64,000 nucleotides of DNA from Phocoena phocoena (GCF_963924675.1 NC_089234.1:61105153-61169152); one strand, 5' to 3'. Shown: positions 22,310 to 33,599, counted from the stretch's first letter. Translations and numbers: made by a program. Notes: generated by a model not told the origin, from the sequence alone.

Positions 22310-23065
22310 ATTTATTTTTTATCTTTAAATTTTTAAAAAAATTTTTATTGAAGTATAGTTAATTTATAACGTGTTAATTTCTGGTGTACAGCAAAGTGAT
22401 TCAGTTATACATACATATAAATATATTATTTTTCATATTCTTTTCCACTATATATAGTTTATTAAAAGATAGTAAACATAGCTCCCTGTGCTCTACAGTA
22501 GGACCTTGTTTATTTTATATATAGTAGTTTGTATCTGCTAATCCCAAACTCCTAATTCCCCACCCCCTCCTTTCCCCTTTGGTAACCGTAAGTTTGTTTT
22601 CTATGTCCACGAGTCTGTTTCCGTTTTGTAAATAAGTTCATTTGTGTCATATTTTAGATTCCACATATAAGCAATACCATTGGTATTTGTCTTTCTCTGT
22701 CTGGCTTACTTCACTTCGTATGATGATCTCTAGGTCCGTCCACGTAGCTGCAAATGGCATCATTTCATTCTTTTTTATGGCTGAGTAGTATCCCATTGCG
22801 TATACATGCCACATCTTCTTTACGCATTCACATGTTGATAGACATTTACGTTGCTTCCATGTCTTGGTTACTGTAAATAGTGCTGCTATGAACACTGGGG
22901 TGCATGTATCTTTTCAAATTAGAGTTTTCTCTGGATATATGCCCAGGAGTGGGATTGCTGGATCATATGGTAACTCTATTTTTAGTTTTTTAAGGAACCT
23001 CCATACTGTTCTTTGTAGTAGCTGCACCAATTCACATTCCCACCAACAGGGTAGGAGGGTTCCCT
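22310..23065 (-). mobile_element. L1 3' portion (ORF2 end and 3'UTR)
   Basis: Read on the minus strand, the ORF2 tail is recognisable by [20 protein letters not shown] and SEVSQTEKDKY, followed by an AT-rich 3' end. It is 5'-truncated at 23,065 and in the same direction as CDH23. Stop codons break the frame. Confidence 0.93.
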
Positions 23066-23084
23066 TTTCCCAGTGAGGAGACTT

Positions 23085-23650
23085 AGAGTAGGGCCTCTAC
23101 AGAGAGCCTCAGGAAGGGGCTGATCACCGGAAAGACCAAGTGATAAGATGGGGAACTTTCAGCCCACCTCCAACCTCTAGGGAGGGGAGGGGAGCTGGAG
23201 ATTTCCAATATTTGATGAGCTCCCAAGTTGGTGAACACATCCATGTGCTGGGAGGATGGCACACCTGGAGAGGCATGGAAGCTCCACCCGACCCCACCCC
23301 CCCATAGCTTGCCCTGTGCATCTCTTCCATCTGGCTGTTCCTGAGTTGTATCCTTTATATTCAACCAGTAAATGTAAGTAAAGTATTTCCCTGAGCTCTG
23401 TGAGTCATTCTAGCTAACTGAACCTGAGAAAGGGTAGTAGGAAGCCCTGATTTATAGCCAGTTGGTCAGAAGTACAGGTGGTCTGGGACTCACCACTGGC
23501 GTCTAGAGTAGAGCTGAACCCTTAAATCTGGCACTAACTCTGGGTAGGCGGCATCAGAATTGAATTGTTGGACCCACAGTCGGTGTCTGGAGAGTTGGAG
23601 AGCTGGTTGTTGGTATTGGAAAACACCCCAGAAGGAGGCAAATGAGGGCA
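23085..23650 (+). repeat. Ancient LTR-like repeat (family not assigned)
   Basis: The stretch GTTGGTGAACACATCCATGT, then TGTTCCTGAGTTGTATCCTT, then TCTGTGAGTCATTCTAGC, then GATTTATAGCCAGTTGGTCA is one I recognise as a recurrent old mammalian repeat, probably retrovirus-LTR-related. The family name is not assigned. It holds no open coding region. Confidence 0.55.
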
Positions 23651-24004
23651 CTTCCCCCTCTGCCCCTACCAACCAGGGATGGGGGAGCTGATCGGCCTCA
23701 CATGGGGCCGACATCGTGCAGCACACACGTAAGCAGCTCCTGCTGGGTCTTCCAGGGGCCCTGAACATGGGTGGGCGGCAGCCCTCCCCTCCCTCATTTC
23801 TGCTGACCTGTCTCCCTCAGAGCTTGGGCCAGGCTCAAGAACACAGAAGCTAGTACTTCCGTCATTGCTGGAGACCTCCTAGTGGGGAGCAGGCAGAACT
23901 AATGGAATCTCCACCCCCACCCCCTCTGCTCAGGCACCCAAGCTGATGTCATTTCTGGTTCTGCAAGCACTGTAGCCTCTCTCTCCCCTCCTGGCCAGGA
24001 CTGC

Positions 24005-24135
24005 TGGCCCTTTTGCCTTCACTTGCCAAATTCCTATTTATCCTTCAAGTTTTGCCTTAGATGTCCCTTCTTCCAGGAAGCCCTCCCTGACCACCACAAC
24101 TACACATATGCACTCGCCCACACACCTCCACCCTC
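24005..24135 (+). repeat. L2 fragment
   Basis: CTTCAAGTTTTGCCTTAGAT and CCAGGAAGCCCTCCCTGACC are typical L2 3' sequence. Confidence 0.85.
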
Positions 24136-24184
24136 TCATATGAGGAACCTGGGGCTCCTCACACACTCAAGAACCTCAGAAAGG

Positions 24185-24420
24185 CTCAGAGGCCAGTGGT
24201 CAAGGGCTTCACCTTTGTTTGTAGTCTCCCTGTGCCTCTTTCTAGTCATATGACCTCCCCATGCCTCAGTTTGCTCAGGTGTAAAATAACGATAACAATA
24301 GGACTTGCTTCTTGGCTGTGTTGAGTATTGAATGAGATTACATACATAAAGCACTTAGCGCCGTGCTCCCGCACACAGCAAGCACTCGATAAATGGTAGC
24401 TATTATTAATACTGGTATTA
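24185..24420 (+). repeat. MIR, near full length
   Basis: CATGCCTCAGTTTGCTCAGG, TATTGAATGAGATTACATAC and AGCAAGCACTCGATAAATGG. Confidence 0.92.
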
Positions 24421-24424
24421 ACGA

Positions 24425-25160
24425 CAGTGCTGCCTGCTCAGCCAGAGGGGGAGGCTTTGGATCCCCGCTGGGGGCTTTGGGCTCCCTTACAGAAAACAGC
24501 TGAGCCAGGGTAGAAGGCTCAGGGGTGACCAGGGAATTCGGCATGGGCTCAGACTGGGGCAATGGGAGAGAAACCAGCCAGAAAAAACGTCACCTGCAGC
24601 AGCATCGTTCGTTTTCAAATTTTGTTTTACAGGACCTGCCGATAATCAGCCACTGAGAGCTCTGCACGGGTGGCTGGGCAGAGCCTCGGGGACGTACGTC
24701 GCCTGCCACATACCAAGCAGGACCGTGATCTGGGAACAGGCTCCCACCCTAGGAAGCCCAGTGGCCTTGGGCTGCCAGTGGGGACTGGGAGGGTGATGGG
24801 AGGGTGGGAAAGGGGGGTGCCCACAGGTCGCCTGTTCCCTTAAAAGACACTTTTAAGGCATGAAGGCTGTGTTCTCCAGAGGCAAACCGCTGCCTCAGGA
24901 GCTTTGAGGCGTCCGGCCAAGTGGGAACGTGAGTGCCCGTGTGAGGGAAGGGGACAACAGGCGACTTCTGTGGAGGAACGAGAGCCCAGCTGCCCGCACC
25001 CACGATGCACCCCTCTGTCCCTGCCCCACACATGCTCATTCCCTGCTTTGGCACCTACTGTTTGTTCTGCCCTGGACGCCTTCTCCCTGCATCCCCGGCC
25101 CACTCACACTTACCCTTCCCTACAAAGTAGATGCGGGTCCACCAGCTTTAAGTATTTATT
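24425..25160. other. Intron 2 unique sequence
   Basis: No exon or named repeat is recognised. Open frames here run into the SINE that follows. Confidence 0.5.
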
Positions 25161-25164
25161 TCAA

Positions 25165-25339
25165 CACTGCTGTGGCCTCTCCTGCTGTGGAGCACAGGCT
25201 CCGGACGCGCAGGCTCAGCGGCCACGGCTCACAGGCCCAGCCGCTCCGCGGCATGTGGGATCTTCCCGGACCGAGGCACAGACCCACGTCCCCTGCATCG
25301 GCAGGCGGACTCTCAACCACTGCGCCACCAGGGAAGCCC
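25165..25339 (-). mobile_element. CHR-type SINE, 3'-truncated
   Basis: The tRNA-like head is at 25,339 (GGGCTTCCCTGGTGGCGCAG on the minus strand), and the body with GGAGCGGCTGGGCC ends without an A-tail. Frames through it resemble short repeat-derived peptides only. Confidence 0.93.
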
Positions 25340-25344
25340 AAGAA

Positions 25345-26875
25345 TCAAGTTTTTAACCACCACAGGCCTGAGCGGAGAAGGGAGACGGGAGGCTCACACA
25401 GAAGGCAGATTCGAGCTGTGGTGCTGGATGACAGGCCTTCCACACGCGGCGAGGAAGGGAAAGATCCCGGAAGGAAGCAAAGCTGGGCAGATGTGGAGGA
25501 GCGGAGCCGTCCAGGCACGTGATGTGGGAAGGACAAGGCATCCACCAGACCAGGAAACACAGACTTCACTCAGAACCGTGGGATGGGACAGGGGATTCCT
25601 CTTAGGGCTTGAAGGACACTGGCAAGTGGCAGAGCCTGGACTGGAACCAGGAAAGCCCAACCCCAGCCCAGGCCCACCTGCCCAGGCCTCTGAAGGCACA
25701 GTGGTTCTCGCTGAGGTCCATGTTGGGCACAGCCCTAGACCCCGCCCTCAACTCATGACAGGGAAGGTGCACAGGACAGGGAGCACAGCGCGGCGACCAG
25801 GTGAGGCCTTGTACGCCCTGCCACTCGCTGCTGTGTGGCCTGGGCAAATCGCTCTACCTCTCTGGCCACCGTTTCCCAGCCTCAAGATGAAGACAAAAAG
25901 CCCTCACTGCCCTCTCACCCTGCCACCCTGCCTCCCTGCCAGAGGTGTCCTGTGCACGGCGTCACTGTTATGATGGCTGCTGCAATTTGGATGCGTGAGC
26001 CGCCTGTGATCTAGAGAGCTCAAGGGGAGACTGCACCTCTTCTAGGAAGGCAGCCAAGCTGTTAGCACCTGTTATATTTCTTTTTAACGGGGAGGGCGGG
26101 GGAGGGCATGAGTGTCCAAGGTCACAGAGTCCCTGAGGAGTCTGAGGACACCAACAAGCAAACCCAGAGGGTCAGAGCTGAGGGTCTCGGGTGCCCCTCA
26201 CTGAGCCCTCCCCGAATGGGGCTTTACAAAGGAGAAACTTGACACCTGGAGAAGCAGCTGGCCCAGGGGTGGAAAGAGGGAGGGTCTGAGACCCCTTGTG
26301 GCTCTGCGCCTGAGAGGCTTTGAGGCTGTGCCATAACCCTGCGCTGCTTGGATGGGAGTGAGCTCCCCATCACAGGGGCATTCCAGCAGAGATTCCTCCC
26401 AGCATGGAAGCCAGGAGACGGGACCTTCAAGGGACTCTCGGGCAGCAGGATGCCAGCAGCAGTCCACCAAGCATGAAGCTCTGGTTTCCTCCAGAGGCTC
26501 CCGGCTCCCTGGAGTGAGAGAAGGAGCTGACGCCCCTCAGGAATATGTTTGCCTGTGTCGCCAGGCACGCTCTGCCCATAGCTCTTCCCTGAGGACACCC
26601 TGGTCCCGCGGGACACCGAGCCAGCTGTGCCTGCTGTCCTGGCCTTCCTTCATGCACACCAGAGCTGCTTTGCTCCCGGTGTCCAGGAGAGGCAAATGCC
26701 CAGGCCTTTCCTGGCCTCCTCAGTGGGCACTAAAGCTGGCACTGACCTGGCTGCTGCAAGGCCGGGGGAAGGAGGGCTGCCCGCCCTGCAGAGAAGAAAG
26801 ACTCCTGGCAGCCGCACCCTCGCTCAAACTATTCCCTCCTCCAGGGTTCCCTTCTTCCCTCTCCCCCCTTTAAAA
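25345..26875. other. Intron 2 unique GC-rich sequence
   Basis: I see no repeat family or exon. Several 100-180-codon frames on both strands are composition effects. Confidence 0.5.
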
Positions 26876-26879
26876 CGAC

Positions 26880-27150
26880 TTCTCAGTCTTCAGAGCCCAG
26901 ATGAAACGTCTCCCTTCTGGCTGGGTCTCTCCTGTGCCCGCAAGTTCAATTAATCTTTTCTTCTGATGGGCTTCTCTGGAGCTCTGTACATCCTTTATTA
27001 CCACTTTATCCACCCTGCTTAGAGCAATCTTATCTGTGTCTTTCTCCCTGGTGAGCCCCTGAGCGCCCGAGAATGTCATTTCTTCCATACCCCCAGAGTT
27101 GGACACAGTAGGGCACACAGTGTCACACAGTAGGTGCTCAAAAGACAACT
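26880..27150 (+). repeat. L2 3' end
   Basis: CAGATGAAACGTCTCCCTTC, TGTACATCCTTTATTACCAC, GAGCCCCTGAGCGCCCGAGA and CACAGTAGGTGCTCAAAAGA match L2 in order. Confidence 0.85.
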
Positions 27151-27289
27151 GTGAAACCGACTAGAACTGGGGCCAGTCCCCGCACCCCAGAAGAAGGACA
27201 GTTCACGGCCATAGATGCCTCCCCTTAGAGCTCAAGTATTTCTCAAGTATTTCTCCTCCCTTTCCCTCATGTGTCCCAGGCCCTGGAGA

Positions 27290-27425
27290 TGGCTGGTATT
27301 TTCAGCCCTGTGAGGGCTGCAGAAGCAAATGAGGCCCAGAAAGGGAAGTGAGTGCCCAGTCACACACGGCAAGGCAGGGTCTTGAGAGTCCCAGAGCACA
27401 AACGCCAACCACACACCGTCCAGCC
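27290..27425 (-). repeat. MIR next to exon 2
   Basis: AAATGAGGCCCAGAAAGGGA and GCCCAGTCACACACGGCAAG are reverse MIR landmarks. It ends about 50 bp downstream of the exon 2 donor. Confidence 0.75.
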
Positions 27426-27474
27426 TGGCCTCCCATGCTCGCTGTGGGGAGAGAAGGCGGAGGACTGAACTTAC

Positions 27475-27546
27475 CACAGCATCCAGAGATCAGCACAGAC
27501 AGCCAGACCACGAGGCAGCTGGAAGCGACGTGGCACCTCATGGCTC
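27475..27546 (-). CDS. CDH23: CDH23 exon 2: start codon and signal peptide
   Basis: Cadherin-23 is a single-pass adhesion protein with 27 extracellular cadherin repeats; it forms the upper part of the hair-cell tip link with PCDH15. This 72-bp exon has 5 bp of 5'UTR (GAGCC) and 67 coding bases (27,541 down to 27,475). On the minus strand it is preceded by a pyrimidine-rich tract ending in CCCCAG and followed by the donor GTAAGT. The 22 codons read MRCHVASSCLVVWLSVLISG then CC, plus the first base of a Gly codon: a basic n-region, a hydrophobic core and a small-residue cleavage region, i.e. a signal peptide. Length and phase (67 coding bases, phase 1) match the human exon as I remember it. The ATG has a purine at -3. 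An in-frame upstream ATG lies beyond the acceptor AG, so it is not used. Confidence is very high because exon 3 follows in the right phase. Confidence 0.96.
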
Positions 27547-28023
27547 CTGGGGACAAAAGGAGGGGAGGGTGAGAAACGTCCTATTGGAGCGCCTGCTCTT
27601 GCAGGCTGTGCAGCGCTGCCTCAGCCCTGCAGCTCCGGGAGAATTGGGCCTGAGAAGGGAGGAGAGAGAATCGGTGCAGACGGGGGGGCGGGGCACATGG
27701 GGAAGAAGACAGGGTCTGTACCCTGGGGTTCTGTCATTGTCCAGTGCTGAGAGTGGTGTGGCACGACTGGGCTGAGGGCATGGGCAACAGTCCCCTCTGT
27801 GCCCTCGTGGAGGCCGACTGCACGGCTTGTGGGCAGGGCTCAGGGGGCACAGGGACAGGTTTGTGACACATGCGGGCCTCAGTGGGCAGAGGGAGGGGCT
27901 GCTGCCTCTATCCTCCAGGACAGCATCCCTCGAGGGCGGTGGAACCTGGTTTAGTGGGGACAGAGTTAGGAGGTGGGTGCTGAGCAGGAACCCAGGGGTC
28001 TCAGAGCGGGTCGGCAGCCGCCA

Positions 28024-28039
28024 CCCCCCCCCCCCCCCC
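28024..28039. repeat. Poly-C tract (poly-G on the CDH23 strand)
   Basis: A run of 16 C, about 0.5 kb upstream of exon 2 in intron 1. Confidence 0.95.
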
Positions 28040-28079
28040 GCCAGCCAAAGTGCCCAATGAACATGTCTTTTCCTGTTTT

Positions 28080-28210
28080 TATATCTGCAGTATCATCTCA
28101 TAACCTTGGATATGAAAGCAGCCCCCAGGCCATGGTGTCCAAAGAGGCACAGAGAAGGGAGGTAACCTGACCAGGGCCCTCCAGCAAGTCTGCGGAAAGC
28201 TGGAGCCGGA
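28080..28210 (-). repeat. MIR fragment
   Basis: AAAGAGGCACAGAGAAGGGA and GGTAACCTGACCAGGGCCCT fit a diverged reverse MIR. Confidence 0.6.
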
Positions 28211-28291
28211 CTTTTCTCTCTAGCTAAGCTCTAGAGAGAGCTGGGGTCCAGCTGCCAGAGGCTTAGCAAAGCAAGCTCCCATCTCTAAGTG

Positions 28292-28330
28292 TAGTGGGGT
28301 GGGGGTTGCGGGTGGGCGGCGGGAGGGCTG
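28292..28330 (+). repeat. G-quadruplex-prone tract
   Basis: GTGGGGTGGGGGTTGCGGGT followed by GGGCGGCGGGAGGG gives at least five G-runs with short loops. Confidence 0.8.
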
Positions 28331-28619
28331 CTCCCTCCCGTCGCGGCCGTGGCCTGCCCGGCCCCATTACAGCAGGGCCACGGCCCTCTGGTTCCTTCCT
28401 ACGCCCGCAGCTGCTCTGGAGCAGGCCTCCCTGGAGACCAGCAGTGACACCGGGAGGGGCCCATGCTCCTCAGCTAGGGATCCCTACCTTCCGCTAACGC
28501 TGTCTCACCTCCGTGTCTCAGCTCACTGCCCACTCACCTCTGCGTCCCCACAGCCTAGCCAAGGGCCCACACATCCTCCTTCAGGGAGCACCTACTGTGC
28601 ACCTTGCCTGGGAGGCATT

Positions 28620-28727
28620 AGCCTCCCCGGTCCACGAGGTGAGGTCTGAAGGCCGAGAGCCGTTAAACAATCTGCTCAGAGACCCCCAACTAGTGAGTGG
28701 TGGGGTCAGCATCTGGACCCAAGTTGA
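28620..28727 (-). repeat. MIR fragment
   Basis: GAGGTCTGAAGGCCGAGAGC, CAACTAGTGAGTGGTGGGGT and GCATCTGGACCCAAG fit the reverse MIR 5' half. Confidence 0.55.
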
Positions 28728-29269
28728 CATGCCACCTCCCTTATCGTTAAATGCTCAGGAAAGCCTTGGGGAGGAGAAGGGAGTTGAAGAAAAGGGTTTT
28801 GTGGAGAGACTTCACATCTCTGCAAGACCTCGGGGCAAGGGCTTCAGAAAGGGCACAGGGCTCAGATCTCTCAGTTCCGGACCTGGAGCCGACTCCCTCT
28901 CCCAGCCGGGTGCCAAGTGGAGGGTGGATCCTGTCCCACACCACACACAATGGCCCGCGGTGCCCTCGTGTTTTCCTTGAATACTGTACTTAAAATGTTC
29001 TAATTACCAAGTATGAAACAGTGACGTGGGAAATAAAAGATTCTAAGATGTTGTCACGTAATAAAAGACAAATGCCCATCATATCCCTGTATTTCCACCC
29101 CTTTGCGTTTCCAGAGGTCAGCAGCCTATCACAGGGGCAGGCAGGGCATACAAATGAGGAGACCCCAGTGGTGGGAATGACGGTCATTTGGAGGCCAACA
29201 CTCTGTCCAAAAGCAGCAGCTGCTGATGTATTTCAGCCAAGAGGGAATGTGGGTGCAGTGTGCCCAGAG

Positions 29270-29385
29270 CTTCTGATTTTTCTCAATGAAAAGCTGGAAG
29301 TTTGGTTTTTACTATGAATTCAATTTGTAAATGTTGGCAAATAATTCCATTTTCATGAGCCACACGTGACCTGTCTGATGGCCAG
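29270..29385. promoter_or_regulatory. Candidate conserved non-coding block
   Basis: AT-rich non-repeat sequence with TATGAATTCAATTTG, GTAAATGTTGGCAAATAATTCC and TTTTCATGAGC (octamer/homeodomain-like). Inferred from motifs only. Confidence 0.25.
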
Positions 29386-29589
29386 AGTGGGCAGCTTGGG
29401 CCTGGCGTGCATCTACGAGGCCCTTCTCCACACCCAAGCAGATATGTTCACGTTACAAAGGCGTACGAGTGGTGTGGTTGCTGTTTCCCTTTAGGACGAT
29501 GAAGTTACCCTCTACACAAAAGAAACTCACTTTTCTCATGTCGTAATAATTCACAGACAGCCCGCCAGGTCAACACTGCCACATCCACT

Positions 29590-30025
29590 TCCTCCATTTT
29601 CAGAGCTAGATAACAGTTCATCGTATGGACGTTTCATCATGGAGACAAACATCCCCTATTGTTGGGTATGTGAGTGTTTACAGGTTCTTGCCACACAGGC
29701 AATGTCACCGTGGGCATCTCTCTGCATGTAACTGTGTTGGGACTTTGCTCTCAATCTTGGTTCTCCAACAGCGGCATTAATGGGCCAGTTAAATACAACA
29801 CAGAGCACGTATGTAAACTTTTCTTAGCCACTGTCATATTACCTTCTGTAAAGACTGTGGCAATTCCCACTCCATCTAGAAGTGTATGAGAGGGCCTCTG
29901 TGCCCACCTGGAAGTGATCCCTCTTTTAAATGGCTGCCAATTGGAAGCATGAAAAATGGAATGGCCTTGTTGTTTTAATTTGCATTTCCCTAACTACCAG
30001 TGACGACGCCTTTTTCTAAATGTTC
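29590..30025 (-). repeat. Ancient L1 3' fragment
   Basis: CAATTCCCACTCCATCTAGA, GTATGAGAGGGCCTCTGTGC and TTTTAATTTGCATTTCCCTA are typical of old L1 ORF2/3' sequence in reverse. Confidence 0.72.
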
Positions 30026-30029
30026 AAAC

Positions 30030-30175
30030 CACTTTCCATCTGTTATCTTGCATTAGCCTACCGTATGCTGCAAAGAAGCTAGCCAACATCACAAGCATTA
30101 TCCCTGATTCAGAAGAGGAGAAACCGAGGCACAGAGCAATTAAGTGACACTCTGACATCTCCTAGTGAGTGAGTG
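30030..30175 (-). repeat. MIR
   Basis: AGAGGAGAAACCGAGGCACA followed by GAGCAATTAAGTGACACTC is a reverse MIR core. Confidence 0.75.
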
Positions 30176-30334
30176 TCTTTTAAAAAAAATCTCCAGCCCT
30201 CTGCCTTTGGAAACCAGCTGTTATGAGAATTAAACAACATCTGCTGAGAAGATCGTCCACAAATAGCTGGGAGTGCACACCGTTCTGCTGGGTGCTGCAG
30301 GAAGTCTGCAGCGGAAGAAAGGAAGGAAGAAAAT

Positions 30335-30515
30335 GAACACTTACTAGGCAACTCCCACAAGCCTGGGATTTTCACAGGTACGACTTTATTCAAGCTTCCC
30401 AAATATCTCTAAAATGTAGTTATTATTGTCCCCATTTTACAGATGAGGAAATTAAGGCTCAGAGAGGTCACCTAGGATTGGACCTGAGTCCCACGCTATT
30501 TCCATCACACCATGC
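30335..30515 (-). repeat. MIR
   Basis: GTCCCCATTTTACAGATGAG followed by GAAATTAAGGCTCAGAGAGG is an almost perfect reverse MIR core. Confidence 0.93.
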
Positions 30516-30529
30516 TGCTGTCCACCCCC

Positions 30530-31740
30530 TTTCCTAATCTATGAAAGGGGAAGGCGTGGTCCCTCCCTCAAGGAGGACAATACACAACACAATAGACACA
30601 GGATGAATGTGACACAAAGAAGTGAGCATGTGTGCACAACACACACGAGTGCGTGATGCATCTCACTTTCCACGAGCTGGCTCAGGCTCTGACGCTGCTG
30701 GGCACACTGTTCCCATCCTCTCTTCTTAAATGTCTGTTTCCCCTTCAGAGGCACTCACACTGCCTCAGTGCCCCCCTTCTGTCAGTCAAGGGCAGCCAAA
30801 CACAGCCCTCACTTGACGGGATTGGCAGAGGCCATCTCTGGAGCATCCAACAGCAGGGACAATCTTTGTTCCATCCTGACTCTCCATTCTTGCCTTGGGG
30901 CAAGGTGGCACAGACGCTAGGTCGAGGGGACACAGGCTCCAAAGGGTGAAGCAGAGTGGGCAGGACCAAGTGGGTCCATCCTACTACTGAGTTTTCCCGG
31001 AGATCCCAGATCTTATTCTTCCTCTGGTCCCTCTGGCCAAGAGGAGGAAAGCAAGGTCCAGAGAGAACAGAGGCTAGTGGCAATGGGAAGAGGCCCGTGG
31101 GCCCCAACCTCCACAGCAGGTGTTGCGATACATGCTGCCTTTGCCTGCCGGCATTCCCTAGGTGCTGGGGCTGCAGCGAGTGGCATGGGTCCCCCGGCAT
31201 TGCCTGACCTCGCTCCGCCTTGTGAAACAGCTGCTTCCCCAGCCTCCAGGCCTTCCCATCTCCTGGCCAGCAGAGCTCCATGGCCTTCTCTACCATGCAA
31301 GGCTGTGCCACCCTCAGGATTCAGCCTGAGCTCCCACTGACCCTCACCTGTCCCCACTGGACCAGGAAACATAGACACACACCCTTCTGTGCTGGGCTTC
31401 CTGTCCGGCCTGGTATAAGTCCCAGAGGTACAAGCAGGGTTAGAGCCGGCTGTCCCAAAACCCATTCTCACAGGAAGCTTTCCAGAAATCTCTCAAACAT
31501 ACCCACTGCCAAGAAGACCCGAAGCCAGGACCCAAAGCCCTCAGGCTGCCAATTTCCAACATCCGTTTTCATGCCAAGCCCTGAAGCAGGCACTGTGGGA
31601 GGGATACAGGGTCATGAGAAAGGCTGGCAATGCATGTGAGATATCAAAAAGCACCTGCGCCTGTCACTGCCCAGGGCCACGCAAAGAGAGAACTCCTGAG
31701 CCTTCTAGGGGAGCTGAGATGTGAGCTACACAGAGTTCAA
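30530..31740. other. Intron 1 unique sequence
   Basis: No exon, RNA gene or repeat family is recognised. Open frames of up to 188 codons occur on both strands. Confidence 0.5.
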
Positions 31741-31744
31741 GGAT

Positions 31745-31890
31745 GCATACTGCTAACACTTACTGAGCACATAGTACATGCCAGCCACCATGGTGTGTAG
31801 TGTGTCCTACATGCTGGGGCTTGGAGAGGTTAAACAACTTGCCCAAGGTCACACAGCCAGTAAGTGCTCAAGCCCAAGGTCTCCCAGCCT
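31745..31890 (-). repeat. MIR
   Basis: AACACTTACTGAGCACATAG, AACTTGCCCAAGGTCACACA and GCCAGTAAGTGC are reverse MIR landmarks. Confidence 0.82.
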
Positions 31891-32554
31891 CAGCCCCAAC
31901 CCTTGCTGAGCTCAGACATGTGCCCCAGGGCAGGCCCACACTGAGGGCCTGGTGGGAAGGCCCTGGGCAGGACCCTGCATCTACTCAGAGGCTATTAAGC
32001 CAGACCTGGGTGAGAATACAACATGCTCCACAGCCACAGTATACAGGAGCCAGCAGCAAGGCCAAGTGCGTGTGCCAAAAGAAGAGGTACAACTAGGGCT
32101 GGTGAGCAGGCTCCTGTTTAGTCTGCCCTTCCACGCTGACATCTGACAGGCACTGCCCCTGGAACCAGTACCAATAAGACAATGCACGCACCATCAGGGG
32201 TGACCAAGTTCTCCCTCCGCACCCCCCACGCCTCCTCCAGCACCATCCCCTAGAGGTTCACACCTTTGTCCCTGGAGGGAGCAGACTACAGAATTTCCCA
32301 GATTCAAGGCAGCAACCCTGCCCAGACTGGCCTTCACCTTGTCCTGTCATCAGCCCATAACGACCTGCTGCTCATGGAGGCCTGGGCTGAGGGCCAGCAG
32401 GGAAGGCTCCGGCCAGTGGCGCACTTACAGCAACCCGGGACTCACCCCCACATAGGAATCACCTCCTCCCCAAATAAAATCAAAGCCTCCACCTACACCT
32501 GAGAGAGCTTATGAGCTACACGGAGAGGTGTGGCCCCATTGCACATGTCTGCCC

Positions 32555-33545
32555 CGACATCACCGGCTGTGGGCCAGGCACTGCGCTAGACAGCGGCCTA
32601 GAGAAGAGAACAGGCTGATGACCTGGTGGGGGTGGGGAGCTGGCACGCCTAAGCGAGCCCAACACAGAGAGTCGGTGAACAAGTTCTACAGTGAGTTCGG
32701 GATGGTAAGTGCTAAGGAAGGAAGGCAGGAGCGCGGCAAGAGGTCTGAGTACCACTGAAGGTGATGTATGAACCAACACATGAGGAGGCAAGAGAATGAG
32801 CTGTGTGGTTATCTGGGAGAAAGGCCTTCTGGACAGAGGCAACAGCCTTTGCAAAGGCCCTGGGGCAAGACGTGCTAGCATGCCTGAGGAACGGCGAGGA
32901 GGCCAGTGTGGCTGAAGCGGCGTGCACGGTGGGGAGAGTTGTAAGAGATGAGGGCAGAGAACAATGGGACCACCATGGGCACCTTGTAAACCACGGACAT
33001 GAGTAAACTGGGAGTCGTGGTCTTCAGACAGCCAAGAGGGATGAGAGTGACTCAAGGTTTCAAGGAGAACTCTGGCTGTGGAGTTGAGGACTCACAGCAG
33101 GAGGCAAGGGCAGATACAGGCAGACAGTTGTGGAGGCTACCACAGTGATGCAAGCCACAGATGCCGGGGGCTCCAGCAGGGTAGGGGTAGCGGGTGTGAG
33201 ATCTGGCAGACTCCGGGCATTTTCAGAGTACAGCTGAGAGGGTTTCTTGCTGGAGAGGATATAGCTGTGCTAGAAAGAACTGAGCACAGGGTTTTGGCCC
33301 AAGCACCTGGAAGGATGGAGATGCGATTAACCAGGACAGGGGAAGGCTGCGGGTGGGACCAGCTGAGGGGCAAGATCTGAAGCTCAGGTTGGGGCACGGT
33401 GAGTTTGGAATGGCTGCTGACAGCCAAGTAGCAATGCTGGATGGGGCAGGAGGATACCCTCAACTAGAGCTCAGGCCTGAGGTGGGGCTAGAGATGTGAA
33501 TGCGGGCATCATGGGCACTTGAAGCCACCAGAGGGACAGGATCAC
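32555..33545 (+). repeat. Long ancient repeat, copy 4 (long copy)
   Basis: GTGGGCCAGGCACTGCGCTA, ACAGAGGCAACAGCCTTTGC followed by AAAGGCCCTGGGGC, GAGGCCAGTGTGGCTGAAGC and GAGAACTCTGGCTGTGG follow the same order as copies 1 and 3. Confidence 0.65.
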
Positions 33546-33599
33546 CAGGGCTCCCGCACCCTCAAGCTGAGGCAACTTGGCTGAGAATCAATCAATATT

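Larger units (their letters stand above)
21122..27474 (-). other. CDH23: CDH23 intron 2
   Basis: A 6.35-kb phase-1 intron between signal-peptide exon 2 and exon 3, similar in size to the human intron. It contains MIR, L2, an L1 3' end, an ancient LTR-like repeat and a CHR SINE. Confidence 0.93.

Noticed and set aside
22647..22895. 82-codon minus-strand open frame with recognisable protein similarity
   Set aside because: It is the L1 ORF2 C-terminal tail, not a host gene.
24929..25522. 197-codon plus-strand open frame
   Set aside because: It runs straight through a CHR SINE; its middle is SINE-derived.
27302..27556. Longer CDH23 start at an upstream in-frame ATG (MSPGAM...)
   Set aside because: The extra codons lie upstream of the exon 2 acceptor CCCCAG, so they are intronic. 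The downstream frame past the GTAAGT donor is also intronic.
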